A program made the translations under genes and the position numbers. This document shows, one piece after another, positions 10,391 through 32,819 of a DNA stretch of 64,000 nt. Every line of letters begins with the position of its first letter. Position 1 is the first letter of the stretch. The DNA is from Pseudorasbora parva. Lineage: Eukaryota > Chordata > Actinopteri > Cypriniformes > Gobionidae. The notes beneath the pieces were generated by a model, which saw only the letters and a program-made list of their open reading frames with translations, had not been told where the DNA came from and searched no databases. Location: the NCBI RefSeq assembly GCF_024679245.1, contig NC_090182.1, positions 31,537,047 through 31,601,046 of the forward strand. The letters run 5' to 3'.

Positions 10391-12886
10391 GCTAATTATG
10401 TCTGGTTTGACCTACAACCCTTATGAAAGTCAACCATGTTTTTTCGTTTTGTTTGTTTTTTGGCATTCTAACTACCAAATTACAGTTTTGGTAGCAAAAC
10501 CATGGTTCATTTTTTGGTTACCATGGAATAACTACAAGAATCAAGGTTTTTTTTTGTTTTTTTAAAGCAATCGTAGTAGTTAGCCTAATTTGACACAACT
10601 ACCGACAGTTTACTGTTAATTAAGTAACAGTTTGGCAACCTTAAATGATGACTGTTTCTAAATGTGTGTAAATATATACTTTTGACACTGTGTGAACGTA
10701 TAGAAAATGAAAACTCCTTAATTTAAGAGTAAATTAAGATTTATGTTTAGCAGAGACACATGTTGTTCTACCCAAAACTACCCAAAAGAAATAATCAAAT
10801 GTATTTGATAAAAACGGTAACCAGTAGCTAGATAAAGAAAACAACTACCACAAGGATCGATGAATCATCAACAATTGCTGTCCTTAGGCTAATTATCTCT
10901 GGTTTGACCAACAACCCTTACAAAAATCAACCGTTTTATTGTAGTAAAACATTGTGAACTCATAGAAATTAAATTTCCTTTAAACATTTAATTAGGCCTA
11001 TTTGATTAAAAACAGATTTAGTCTTTAGTCTTTTTTTTATTTAAAAAAAAAAAAAAAACTCATGCATACAGTAGTTCAACAATAGTATCTGTTCAACAGC
11101 GGTCTGTAATTGAATGATGAAGCATCTTGAAGACATGGCCACAGTTCTTCTGGATTTAGTCTGTTTTTTCTTTTCTTCATGTAATCACTGACAGACTCGA
11201 TGATGGTGAGATCAGATCTCCTAGTGGAACACACCGGCTTTTGTGAGACTCCTTGTGCATACAAAAATCCCACTGTGTTATTACAATTGATGGCTAAATG
11301 TTTGGAAATGTAAAAACTTATATTTCCTGACACACTGGCAAAATATAAATAATTGACTTAAAACCAATTTTGGGGGCGAAAATAAAAGCATAAGATTTTT
11401 TGCACAGTACTGTATATATCAAATGTTTCCAGCATCCTAAAAAAATCTCATATGGTTATATATTAATGATGTCATTGAAAGGTCAGAGTAAGGGTGTGTT
11501 TTTAGGTTTAAAGTGAAGATGATGTGAAGAAAGGCTTGATCGTTGCAGCAAAAGCAATAGAACTTTTGTTGTGAGAGAAAGCCAGAGGGTTCACTTATGA
11601 AGTTTCCTTTTCTCCCCTACAGCCCAATCTGATTGATGTAGGCAGGAACTGTTTCAAATGGGAAGCAGGAAGTGTCTGAGACAATAGAGGTTTTGAGGAG
11701 TGGTCCCCAGCTGTACATTTATGGATGAAGAAAAAGGATACCGTTTTGAATAAACTTTCCTCATTGCCAAAAAAAAAAAAAAAAAAAAGAGGAGGAGTAA
11801 AGCATTTTTACTTGAAATCTTTAAAGCTGGGATGTATAACAGTAAATAGTCACTTGGTCAAAATAATGCAGATTTCTATAGTAGTGTTTATACAAATAAA
11901 TAATAATAAATAAATAAAACAGTTTTAGAAATACAAACTTTTTATTCTAAAGTTTTAAAGTATTCTGTCAAACACACGCACAGAGATAAATATACTAAAC
12001 AGAACAGATATCTGCAGCCCCTAAGGTCTTTTCAAGGCAGTAAAATTCAAACATGTCACTTTAAGGAACGTTTAAGGAAGTCCTTGCTATTTGCCACCTC
12101 ACACGGGAAATCCTCATCTCAGAATGCAAGGCAGGGAAATTGTGTTTTATAAGTTATATAAGTGCTAGACAGAATAAGCTGTGCTCCAAAGGTTCCAAAA
12201 AGGGGGCTGCGCAGTGATGACATAGATTACCCTTTTGGGTTCCCCAAAGAACCTTCCATTAGACAATTCTTAAAAGAACAAGTTTTTTTTTTCTTTTGTG
12301 AACTAAGAACATTTTCCACTTTTGTGGAATGGAAAGGTTCCATAGATGTTAAACATTCTTCATGGAACCATAGATGCCAATAAATAACCATTATTTTTAA
12401 AGGGATAGTTCAACCAAAAATGTTAATTCTGTCATCAATTACTCACCCTCATGTTGATCCAAACCCATAAGACCTTTGTTCATCTTCGCAACACAAATAA
12501 AGATTGTTTTGATGAAATCCTGAAAATCCTGAAATCTTTCATGAAGCTCTCTGAACAAACAAAATTAAAGCTGCAAACAGCAATGAAAGGGCCCTCGCAC
12601 CCGTGCCACCACTACCCGGTGGCTTTAGGAAAAGCTGGAGAATGTTGGGAATAATGCATTTAAGTATAAAAAGAGGAGGACTATGCCAGTCATTTGTATT
12701 TGCCACTCTTCCTGCTGCCAGCAGGTGGTGCTATAACTAACTCAATTTTGGTGTTTAGATGTCTTCAGGCCAGAGCACTTTTTAAACGGGAATTTTGAAG
12801 CACATTGGACATTGTAGTCTTGAGTTACAACGACTTCCTGTTTCATGACAATAATAGCCTGCTTCAACACTCAGCTAAGTGTTTCT

Positions 12887-12887
<1 letters not shown>

Positions 12888-12931
<44 letters not shown>

Positions 12932-13220
12932 CTTTATTTATATAGCACGTTTACAATGACAATTGTTTCAAAGCGGCTTCACAGTGTTAAACAGGACAAT
13001 ATTTCAACAAAATTTGATTCAGCTGTACAGTCGTTCTGGAGAAAACAGTGATGTTATCAGCTTATTTTAATGTATCAACTAGCGACAATGTTGGCAGATC
13101 AGTATTATAGTTTATAGAATTAAATAAGACCTAATTAATTAATTGTATTTGTATATTTAGTTGAATAACTTGAATCATAATTGTATTGTCCCCAACTCAG
13201 CAAGCCAAGCTAAAGGCGAC
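12888..13220 (-). mobile_element. L2-type LINE 3' tail, minus strand
   Basis: Begins with (TCAA)n, the complement of the (TTGA)n tail, followed by 'ctttatttatatagcacg' and 'aaagcggcttcacagtgtta', and ends near 'cagcaagccaagctaaaggc'. It is the reverse complement of the tail at 4735-5027, with no coding remnant. The tetranucleotide run spans about 43 bp. Confidence 0.85.
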
Positions 13221-13489
13221 AATAAATAACCTTTTTATTTCTGTTTTAGAATGTTTCTAGCATGTTTTGTACTCAATTGCATATTTTAGCATCAATGTTA
13301 AACACGTAACAACTGGTGTTGCCAGTGGGTGGCGCTATTACTATAATTGAATCTTGTCATGTAGATGTCTTTAGGTCAGGACTCTTATCAAACATGTGAC
13401 AACAGCTTCCTGTTTCATGGCGAAACATCAGACTTTGTCAGGCCGAAAACTCACGATCTTCACAATTAAACATCACCAAGGCTTTAAGA

Positions 13490-13745
13490 TTAGACGGTAA
13501 TACTTTAGTATGAGGAACACATATTCAATATTAACAATGACTTTTGCCTCAATAAACTCCTAATTTACTGGTTATTAATAGTTTTAGTAGCATTTAAGTT
13601 TAGGTACTGGGTAGGATTTAGGGATGTAAAATGAGGTCATGCAGAATAAAGCATTAATATGTGCTTTATAAGTACTAATAAACAAGCAATATCCTAGTAA
13701 TATGCATGCTAATAAGCAACTGAACCTTAAAATAAAGTGTTACCG
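13490..13745. mobile_element. MITE copy of the 2043-2300 family, opposite orientation
   Basis: Shares 'gacttttgcctcaataaact', 'taagtttaggtac' and 'ttaatatgtgctttataagt' with the copy at 2043-2300 read on the other strand. Non-coding. Confidence 0.6.
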
Positions 13746-14889
13746 ATTAGACTAAACAAATATGATGTTGATCTGATTAAATCTCTAGGAGGAGTTCGTT
13801 AAAGTAATGGAAATTGCAAAAACTGCAAACATTTTGAGGTGAAAATTTAAAATATCTCATCCTGTTGGGTTTTCAGGTTTTCTTATAGGGGCTCTTTTGT
13901 AGGTATTGGGCATGTGTGAACCAAATTTCATATGTGAAACATAGCACGAACAATGCTTAATTTAAATTTTGTTGGTGGCGCTTTAGAGCCATTTTGCCAC
14001 ACCTAATTTTAAAACCCATATCAGACTTAAATTTTCACCACTTCTGACGGGTGTGCAAAGTTTCATGAGGTTTCGAGGATGTTTAGGCCCTCAAAAATGC
14101 AATTAATTTCAGAGAAGAAGAAGAATATGCCGAGCAATTTCAATATAGCCAAGAAATCTAGACGCACCCTTGCGGCAGCAAGTCTAATTTACAGCCAGTG
14201 TTGTCTAGCAACTCTCCATAGACATGCCAACTGGAAAAACCACCAAACTCTGGTCAGGCCAATCACATCGTGTATAAAGTTGGTTGGCGGGCTTAACATT
14301 ATGACGGCAGAGCTGCGGCAGTTCCACATGCAACTTGTAAAGAAAGAAGATGGCGAAGGACGGCCTTTCGAATCAGCTTTGGCCATGACTTTTCTTTGAG
14401 AAAAGAACAAAGAACGGCACTGAAATCTTTCTTAAGAAGGGAAGATGTGTTCGAAGTTTTGCCAAACAGATCTGGCGAAAGTTTAATCTATCATCAACTT
14501 GCTCCGCTTGACGTTGCTCTAGTCGGTTGTAGTGCTTTCCTATTGTGTGCAGCGGGAATTTGAAAGACAACCATAGGATAAATAGGCCAATGATAGGCCA
14601 ATTTTTGATTCAATAAAAAGACCCCTCAGATTGAGCTCTGCCAATGGTGAGTTCCCAGACCCAACATCTTGATTCCAAAAGGGTCCTCACATCATCAGTG
14701 CTTGGGCCCTAATAATGACTTTATTCAACATTTAGTGTGAAAAGTGCAGCGCTTCCAGAATGGTGTCTTACCATTGGCCGATGCTGTTTGCTTGAGCGAC
14801 AAAACTCATGTGCACGAGTTGTTCTGCCATATATCTGGGATGCCGTAGCATCAGCCAATGGTAAGACACGGACTAGAAGAAATTATTAA

Positions 14890-16170
14890 AGGTCCCATTC
14901 TTCGCATGTTTTCGAATCTTTGATTATGTTTACAGTGTGCAATATAACATGAGTTCATGTTTCGCGTGTAAAAAAACACAGTATTTTTTACACAATTTAC
15001 TTATCTGTACACCGCTGTTTTCTCTGTCCTAAAAACGGCCTGATGATTTCCTTGTTCTATGAAGTCCCTCCTTCAGAAATACGTAACGAGTTCTGATTGG
15101 GCCAGCGCTTCCCATGTTGTGATTGGACAGCAGCTTAGCGCACTTTGCCCGGAAAGGTCCCGCCTCTTACCATAACGGGGAGATGCAAGCGCTGAATGAG
15201 CGCTCTTCTCCCATAGACAGTAAAAGAAATGGACAGAGCTATCCCATTGACTTCAACGGGCGGAATGTGATGTCAGTAAAGGAGCACTCACTTCCTGATG
15301 GCTGAGCGAACTGCGCAGGCTCAGACTGAGCTTGACGACGTAGATGTGACGTAAGCCTCCTGTCTGACAGCTGTAGGTCTTCTAGTAGTTGTGGAAAGTG
15401 AAATCTGAATCACGTTGTTTAAATATTTTTCCCGTTGCTTTTGGCTCACTGTGGGCTTCTCCCCATTCTTCTCCCTTGACTTTATCAGACTTTATGTTTC
15501 CACGTCCCCCCGACTGTCTCATAGACAGTAAAAGATTGCCTGCGAACGTCTCCTCAGGTCTATACGGTAATTTCTCAACTGTGCGACAGAGTCGCGTTGG
15601 TTATGACGCAATCGTTAGCCTATTTTTACAAAAACAGCTTCTGCGGGGCGATAGTGTAAGATACAAGGTAACGGAGCCTTTTATGCATTGTCGTGTTTCT
15701 TTAGAAATAAAAAATGGACAAATGGAGTCTTTAAACGCCTCAGATGTAAAGTTATTAACCGTTAAAAAGTGACTCAAAAATGAATAGGAGTCAATGGGAT
15801 GCTAACAGCAGGTGATGGTTTGGTTAGCAATGGCCGCCCCTATGGGTGGAACGCTTTCCGAGTGCTAGATTACCCCCTTGTCTACCTCACGTGGGAGAGC
15901 AACAAGACCACGCCCCCTTTTTTGCGTGTTCTTGTGGGCGGAGGGTTAGTCAACAAACGGTTCTAGTGACGTCATTACATCCCTGCACTTCCTGCTGTAG
16001 TCCAAACCGGCCGTTCGCTGTTGGCTTAGAAAGGGAACTTCTGTTAAATAAAATATCTCGCTTGTAATTGAACTTTGAGCTTTATAATTTTTCAGGTATT
16101 AATTATGCTCTAACAGCAACATTACACACTAACTAAAGTTTGAAAGATGGAACCGCAAAGAACGGGACCT
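14890..16170. mobile_element. TTAA-flanked non-autonomous DNA transposon
   Basis: The element begins AGGTCCCATTCTT right after TTAA (14886-14889) and ends AACGGGACCT right before TTAA (16171-16174). The ends are inverted repeats and the flanks are a TTAA duplication, as in Kolobok or piggyBac superfamilies; the superfamily is inference. A 127-codon open frame at 15389-15772 has no recognisable motif and lies in a region that looks like a nested repeat ('catagacagtaaaag' occurs twice). Confidence 0.65.
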
Positions 16171-16487
16171 TTAAGTTATTATTTTTTATTGTTTTTTGCA
16201 CACAAAAAGTATTCTCATCGCTTCATAAAACTAAGGTTGAACTACTGTAGTCAGAACTGTTTTAATGCTGTCTTTCCTATTTGGGCCTTGAAAGTTCTCG
16301 GTTTCATCAAAAATATCTTCATTTTTGTTACGGGTTTGGAACGACATGAGGGTGAGTAATTAATAACAGAATTTTCATTTTTGGGTGAACTATCCCTTTA
16401 AGAGTGTATAAGTAAGCTAATAAAATGACAGTGGTTACAATGATACAATGAATTCATATTGTGAGCTGAAAACTTATTTTCAGAGTA

Positions 16488-16493
16488 TTTATT
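16488..16493 (-). terminator. Candidate stard10 poly(A) signal
   Basis: TTTATT on the plus strand is AATAAA on the coding strand, about 260 bp past the stop codon. The 3' UTR would be 16749 to about 16470. No transcript evidence is available, so the choice is tentative. Confidence 0.4.
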
Positions 16494-16749
16494 GATACCG
16501 TGTAAGACTTTTACACTGAATGAGTTTATCATACACTATAAAAAGTATCAGTTAAACATGTCTAATACAACCAGCTAGATTGGAGGCTTTTAAATCTCTG
16601 CAAAACACTACATTGTTATGTTGTTCAATCCAAAGAAAGGAGTGTATGGTTTATAGAATAAATGCAAGGGAACCATCCTCAACAGAGAATGAGACACACT
16701 CACTTCCACATGCACACAGAACACAAGGAGAGTCCCTGTAAGAGTTTGC

Positions 16750-25914
<9,165 letters not shown>

Positions 25915-27549
25915 CTTGCCTCCCGGTGCTGTGGATCAGTGTCTGTAGGGCTAAATGCTCCTCTCATAAATGCCCCTGATCCGCTTGATTGTGTCGTCTC
26001 TACTCCACTTATCTTTGTTTTCCTCTTAGTTTTAGTCTAAAATTCAGTTTTGTAGTTTAGACTAACCGTTGCACCTCTAGTAACTGTATTGTTGTATCTA
26101 ATGTATGATGGAGCAGGTGTATTTGAGCATCCTCTTCAGTCCTGTATCAGCCCCATACTGGAGAGACGCATTATATAAGTAAGGCATCACGTTACTGACA
26201 TGTCGTTTTTCAGGTGGAGCAGTCTACAAGAGCTCATTTAGTCAGACTGGCTGATGATCTACGGATCAGGTGTCATGTTTGCCAATTCAAAGGATTTCTT
26301 TTCCGTGCCTGTTTTGTTTAACCTGTGCAGGTGTGTAGCCTGAATCCAGCGTTTACTGTTTCAAACTCTATCACCTTTTCTCAGCCTTAATCCTTTCTAA
26401 AATACTGCATGGGGAAAGTAAAAGTCTGCTTTGTACAGATTAGTAATTCAGGATTTGAACGAACATGTCCCAGATTAGGTCTCCTTTGAAAGTGGATTTC
26501 TTTCAAAGCTCGAAAAATGCTATGGAATCATTCAGGGAACCCAGCAACCCAAAATATTAATAAGAATAAGAAATATAAATGTCAGATGAATTGTAAAAAG
26601 TCAATCTGTAACTTCCATTTGACATAAAATAACTTGAATGTGGTGTTGTTTGGATGGTAATTGAATGTTAATAAAATAAGGATATATTTGTATTTATGGT
26701 TTGGGAATTACCTTCATATACTTTGGAGCTCTGGATAATTATAAAATTAGATTTTTTTTGTGCCCTGAAATTATGTATTAGATGGTTTATCTTCACTTGA
26801 GTAGTTGGATCATCCAAGCATTGCCAATCCTCAAAGCAGTCTGCAAGTCAGTCACATGGGAATGAGCAACATCAATCTTAAGGAATCTACTGGGGGTGCC
26901 AAATATAGGCCTTTATTAATTTGAAAAACACTTCATCCTAAATACATTGTAACACTTTATTTCGATGTTCCACTTTGGACATTCTACATGAGCAACTACA
27001 TGTCAGTTACAAGTCATTGGATTATTAGTAGACTGTCTGCTTAATATCTACTAACACTTTATTTTGATGCTCCCCAACAAACAATGAAGGATACAACAGA
27101 TGGATCCTTTGCAGCCTAGCCTTTCCCAGAATTTATTGCATGCAAGGAATGTTTCGTGAGAAATCGTACTTTTAAATGTAAGTATTGGGCTTCAGCTTAA
27201 TCATATATGAATGATATATTTACAGGTCCTTCTCAAAAAAATAGCATATTGTGATAAAGTTCATTATTTTCCATAATGTAATGATAAAAATTAAACTTTC
27301 ATATTTTAGATTCATTGCACACCAACTGAAATATTTCAGGTCTTTTATTGTTTTAATACTGATGATTTTGGCATACAGCTCATGAAAACCCAAAATTCCT
27401 ATCTCAAAAAATTAGCATATCATGAAAAGGTTTTCTAAACAAGCTATTAACCTAATCATCTGAATCAACTAATTAACTCTAAACACCTGCAAAAGATTCC
27501 TGAGGCTTTTAAAAACTCCCAGCCTGGTTCATTACTCAAAACCGCAATC

Positions 27550-28262
27550 ATGGGTAAGACTGCCGACCCGACCCTGTCCAGAAGGCCATCATTGACACCC
27601 TTAAGCAAGAGGGCAAGACACAGAAAGAAATTTCTGAACGAATAGGCTTTGGGCTACAGAGCAGCACTGGACTGTTGCAAAGTGGTCCAAAGTACTTTTT
27701 TCGGATGAAAGCTAATTTTGCATTCGGAAATCAAGGTGCCAGAGTCTGGAGGAAGACTGGGGAGAAGGAAATGCCAAAATGCCTGAAGTCCAGTGTCAAG
27801 TACCCACAGTCAGAGATGGTCTGGGGTGCCATGTCAGCTGCTGGTGTTGGTCCACTGTGTTTTATCAAGGGCAGGGTCAATGCAGCTAGCTATCAGGAGA
27901 TTTTGGAGCACTTCATGCTTCCATCTGCTGAAGAGCTTTATGGATATGAAGATTTAGTTTTTCAGCACAACCTGGCACCTGCTCACAGTGCCAAAACCAC
28001 TGGTAAATGGTTTACTGACCATGGTATTACTGTGCTCAATTGGCCTGCCAACTCTCCTGACCTCAACCCCATAGAGAATCTGTGGGATATTGAGAAGAGA
28101 AAGTTGAGAGACGCAGGACCCAACACTCTGGATGAACTTAAGGCCGCTATCAAAGCATCCTGGGCCTCCATAACACCTCAGCAGTGCCACAGGCTGATTG
28201 CCTCCTTGCCACGCCGCATTGAAGCAGTCATTTCTGCAAAAGGATTCCCGACCAAGTATTGA
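27550..28262 (+). pseudogene. Tc1-type transposase pseudogene
   Basis: The original role was a DDE transposase that cuts and pastes the element. The C-terminal part is readable: GNQGARVWRKTG, WGAMSAAGVGPL, GKWFTDHG, NWPANSPDLNPIENLWDIEK and a terminal FPTKY. The NPIENLW glutamate is present. The first catalytic Asp lies in a different frame (LFSDES) that then meets a TAA. At the second catalytic Asp position this copy reads FQHNLAPAH, so Asp is replaced by Asn. Together with the N-terminal deletion and frame changes, it cannot make an active enzyme. Confidence 0.88.
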
Positions 28263-28282
28263 GTGCATAACTGAACATAATT

Positions 28283-28690
28283 CAACCCGATCACACATAA
28301 ATGCGTATAAATAGTATGAGTGTGCAATATCGTGGAATGTATACGCCAAAACTCATTTTAGTGTGCATATGATACGCTGTTTTTCGCGTGCATATGATAC
28401 GCACTTTATGGCGTATATATGACACGCGCTTAGGTAGGTTTAGGGTAGTGGGGCGTATATATGACACGCGCTTAGGTAGGTTTAGGGTAGTGGGGCGTAT
28501 ATATGACACGCGCTTAGGTAGGTTTAGGGTGGTGGGGTGGGGGGTTCGTATGTATAATATGCCATAAAATGCGTATCATATGCACACGAAAAACAGCGTG
28601 CCATAGACATGCCAAAATGAGTTTTGGCGTATACATTCCACGACATTGCACACTCGTACTATTTATACTCATTTTTGTGAGAATACCCTG
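28283..28690. mobile_element. 408-bp palindromic transposon inserted in the Tc1 copy
   Basis: Flanked by an exact 7-bp duplication CATAATT (28276-28282 and 28691-28697); the Tc1 sequence resumes without loss. The left end CAACCCGATCACACATAAAT pairs with the right end, and about 90 bp of each arm match: 'gtataaatagta(t/c)gagtgt', 'gcaat(a/g)tcgtggaatgtat', 'acgccaaaactcatttt'. The centre holds three 42-bp tandem units starting at 28411, 28453 and 28495. No protein is encoded. A deleted relative is at about 37688-37780. Confidence 0.85.
28411..28540. repeat. 42-bp tandem repeat, 3 units
   Basis: Units read gcgtatatatgacacgcgct then 'taggtaggtttagggtagtg'. The first two are identical over 42 bp and the third differs by one base before diverging. 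They lie inside the palindromic element. Confidence 0.9.
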
Positions 28691-28849
28691 CATAATTATT
28701 TGAAGGTTGACTTTATTTGCATTAAAAACACTTTTCTTTTATTGGTCAGATTAAATATGCTAATTTTTTACCTGATATATATAATGTTAGCTTATTAGCA
28801 GTGCTTTAAAGGGATACTTCACTACTTTTTCATATTAAACTGTTATTCA

Positions 28850-29330
<481 letters not shown>

Positions 29331-31253
29331 TTGAACAGACACGTTCAGTTTTTAATTGTAGGCTAGTGTCTGTTCTCTAACTGAACTGATAAATATTCAA
29401 TAATTTGAGCATGGTCACATTATGCCCATAGGACTGAACCATATATAGGGCCTTTAAAATTAAGGTTACAAAAGAACATTTTATTAAGAATGAGAATATA
29501 GAAGTATACTGAGATATTTAATGCTTTTAGAGTTGCAGGCACAGTATGGGAAAAATAGGATTTAAGGGTACTCAGACAGCAATTTTCAATAGCAATGTTC
29601 AATTGTGTATCTAAAAGAAATGTATCTTAAAAAATAGATACATTTCTAGTTTATTTGTTGTTCAGAAACTATAAGACCATTATATAAAATATATGAAAAT
29701 AGTTACCAATTAACTCATGGTGCCACATTGAGATCCCTATATCTCTGGAAATTAATGGGCCTTAAAATTAAGGTTTACTTAATTTTTTAAGTTAAACCAA
29801 CAAAACATTTTTACAGTGTATATATGAATACCTGGCAAATTAAGGACTGCAAAAAGAGCGATAATGGTATAATTAAATAACTGAAAAGGAATAAAATGCA
29901 GATTAAATATTAATACATGTATTTATACATATTATATTTAAACTACATATAATCATTCAAATATGATTTAAAATAATAAATAAAATCCATGAAATAAACT
30001 CAAAAAATAATGTTATGGCCCTTTGTGGGAATCATTCTGTTTGGGCAGGTTTTGGGTCGGCTTTAGGATTAAATTTATTCCTAGGACATGGAAACGTTTA
30101 GATAGGAAGGCCTTGCCTTGGAGTCAAATAGTTGAGAACAACTACAATTGGGGTGGGAGGAAAATAAATGAAATGTCTCTTTAAATGGCTTTATACTGTC
30201 ACAGGGCTGTGTAGTGTAACACTAAAGATGCGTAACGCAAAATGACAGAAACAAGGAGACTTTAATGAACACCAGGCGATTCAAAGAGACCCAACACAAC
30301 TATGACACAGAACAAAGAATAACAAGAACTGATGGCTTATACAATAAATAACAGCGAACATACATTAACAGGGAAAACCCAAAGACACTAAGCATGGCTG
30401 TGTCCCAAAAGCATCATAGGTTGACCGGAGAACAATTGCTACTAATGGTCTCTACGATCAATTTAGGCATACGATGCTTTTGGGAAAACAGCCCAGAATA
30501 AGCCCATTTTAAGAACAATTGTTGAAAACTTTGAATATCTCAATGAAAACGTTTTTTTGCAGCGTAGCAGTGACAAAGTGCATGAAGCCCTTTTGGTTGA
30601 ATGAACCCGAACATCCTAAACTCAAATCTATCATCCTGTTACAACGTACCACCCATAACGTCAATAAAATTACTCCTGTTGTAACAGCTGTGGTCAGTAT
30701 GTTAATGAAGTTCAGACACCCCATTGTCTGAGACTGCTCTCAGTTCCCACATCTGTTCCCATTCTACAATTGATGACCATTTGCTCAGGATTTGAACACC
30801 CCAAATGATCAAACACCATAACTTTTGACTTTCTTCTTCTCTATAAGCAATTTTGGGAATTGAATATGATTTATTTTGGAGTGGAATCTAGGTTGGGGCA
30901 GTCTGCAGTTTCTTACACCAGAACATAATCATGACACTTAGACCTACCCTATATGACATTTTGTTGATATACAAATTTTGCCCATATCAGTAAGCACAAG
31001 AAGTGGTCGTTTAACCATAAGAGGGCACTAATGAACCCCATAAAACATTGGTTCCAGCCGGGGCTCATTAGGGGGCCCTTAGATTACTTAAAATAAGACA
31101 AAATGACTGAAAATCAAGATGTTTCTTATTTTAATTATTGACGTGTTCCCACTGTCATGAAAAATCTCAGTGTATGAGGTAGCCTAATTTTAAAAAGTGT
31201 AATTTGTAGATGTGGAAAATAAAATACAATCGTATAACTTAATGGGCATTTTT

Positions 31254-31340
31254 ATAGAATAGAATAGAATAGAATAGAATAGAATAGAATAGAATAGAAT
31301 AGAATAGAATAGAATAGAATAGAATAGAATAGAATAGAAT
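31254..31340. repeat. (AGAAT)n pentanucleotide repeat, about 17 units
   Basis: Perfect AGAAT repeats over 87 bp in intergenic DNA. The 31341-32580 stretch has no supported gene. Confidence 0.97.
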
Positions 31341-32819
31341 TTGTTTAGTATTGCCAAGCTCTAAAATCATTTATCAAGTAGATAAATAAATAAATATCCA
31401 GTAAATCACAAACAACTGGATATTCATGTAAATTGATCAGTTAAAAGGAGAGGAATCCCTAACCAACATTCAGTTCTTAAAACTTTTGTAATTTTAATTT
31501 TAATTGCAATTATTTTAGCTACTTATTGTAATCCAGTTTCTATACATTAAAACAACAACCGCAACAAAAAGCTTTGAAACAAATCTTTGTAGAACTCTGC
31601 TGTTATCTTTAAGCAGGCTCTGGTTGCTTCCACATCCATATTTTGCATTTATCTTCCTGGTATATGTCCTGTCCAGCTGTCCAGAAAGGCTTTGCTGTGT
31701 GTGTGTTGCTGGAATGTTTTGAGAAGATCTCAGCCTCCTCCTCCTCCTCCTGTGGCAGGGTCATGAGATCACACAGGCTCTCCTCTTTCCCTGTCCTGTA
31801 ATGTGGCCCAGCAATACAAGGGTTCACTGTAGACTGATTCATTCCATTAGGGTCAGACCAGGGCATTCAGTATGACTCCTCTCACACATATCTAAACATA
31901 GCTGCCACAGAAATATATTGTGGTTTAAGTTTAAGTGGTTATGAAGTACATTAAGCACTTCAGAGGTCCAGCTAGACTTTTTCTCTATAGAAATAGGCCT
32001 ACTGTGACTCATCAAAAATTTCATACCACTGGAACAAACACATGTTAAGGTAATCCTGTGAACAAAGGCCCACAAGAGCACTTTATATTGACATTTTTTC
32101 CTTAAGACAGCATCAGCCCTGATAACCTGATCCAGCTAAGTCTCTCAATTTTGTTTTCCTATTATCTATTTTTTTCTTTTTCCCCTACATATTGTGGTTG
32201 ATATTTCTACTTTTGTTTATAAAGAGTAGGACTGAAAAAAAGATACTATAGAATTATGTTTTTTGGCTTCATTAACTTAATTGTACCATAATCAAAAGCT
32301 AAATTAGCCATATAAAAATTGCAGAATTGGCACCTACTAAAATTATATTCAGTTTTATGAACTTTTAGTGTGTATAACCTTGTTTTTTCCTGTGTTTTGT
32401 TCCTGGTTGCCATGGTCCCGCTCATTTGTTGCCATAGTAACTGATTATGTACACCTGTATCTCGTTTAGTTGCTCATTATCCAGTGTATTTTGCTCACAG
32501 TTTTAGTGATTTTAGTCCTCATTTCCTTGCTGTGTATTGTCTTTGTGTTTGTGTAGGTGTTGTTATAGTCGAGTCACCTTTGGTGCCTTAGACAATACAG
32601 ATTGTTATAAAACAGCTTAACAGTGATAGCAGAACAATTATGCATTTCAGTTTCTGTTTGGCTAAAGTCAGTTCAGAGTGGATTCAGAGTGGATTAGTTC
32701 CGTTGTAAAGATCATTATACATTTCATTTATAAAGCAGTTCTACAAAAAATGATGTCATCCTCCAACTTAGTTCAGTTCTCTTACAACATCTTATGTATG
32801 GTCAGATCAATAGTGATTA

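Larger units (their letters stand above)
12564..14715. repeat. Cyprinid dispersed repeat (AAAGCTGCAAACAGC ... GGGCCCTAATAA)
   Basis: Starts 'attaaagctgcaaacagcaa' and ends 'gcttgggccctaataa', with internal 'cagcaggtggtgctataact' and a related 'cagtgggtggcgctattact'. I recognise this as a widespread cyprinid intergenic repeat of unclear class. It is interrupted by an L2 tail at 12888-13220 and a MITE at 13490-13745. Short open frames at 14079-14399 and on the opposite strand look like chance. Confidence 0.6.
12397..16401. mobile_element. Foldback transposon split by several later insertions
   Basis: The left arm at 12397-12550 (TTAAAGGGATAGTTCAACC, 'attactcaccctcatg', 'acccataagacctttg') is matched by an inverted right arm at about 16255-16401 ('gaacgacatgagggtgagta', GGGTGAACTATCCCTTTAA). 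About 3.7 kb of other repeats lies between: a GCTGCAAACAGC repeat, an L2 tail, a MITE and a TTAA-flanked element. Treating both arms as one original insertion is inference. Confidence 0.55.
27221..28780 (+). mobile_element. Decayed Tc1/mariner transposon (IR/DR type)
   Basis: The left end starts TACAGGTCCTTCTCAAAAAA. It has two direct repeats of the transposase-site type at about 27231 and 27401 ('tctcaaaaaa(a/t)tagcatat'). The transposase start ATGGGTAAGACTGCCGAC lies at 27550. A deletion near 27650 joins the N-terminal helix-turn-helix part to the catalytic part, which is read as a 195-codon frame at 27675-28262. The right inverted repeat is truncated. A 408-bp palindromic element is inserted at 28283. 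From 25915 to 27220 I see no gene or clear element beyond a degraded 'aacactttattt' repeat near 26950-27080. Confidence 0.9.

Noticed and set aside
15389..15772. 127-codon open frame on the plus strand as a gene
   Set aside because: It lies inside a TTAA-flanked transposon, has no recognisable motif, and crosses repeated 'catagacagtaaaag' blocks.
27954..28349. 131-codon minus-strand open frame
   Set aside because: It is an antisense shadow of the Tc1 transposase remnant.
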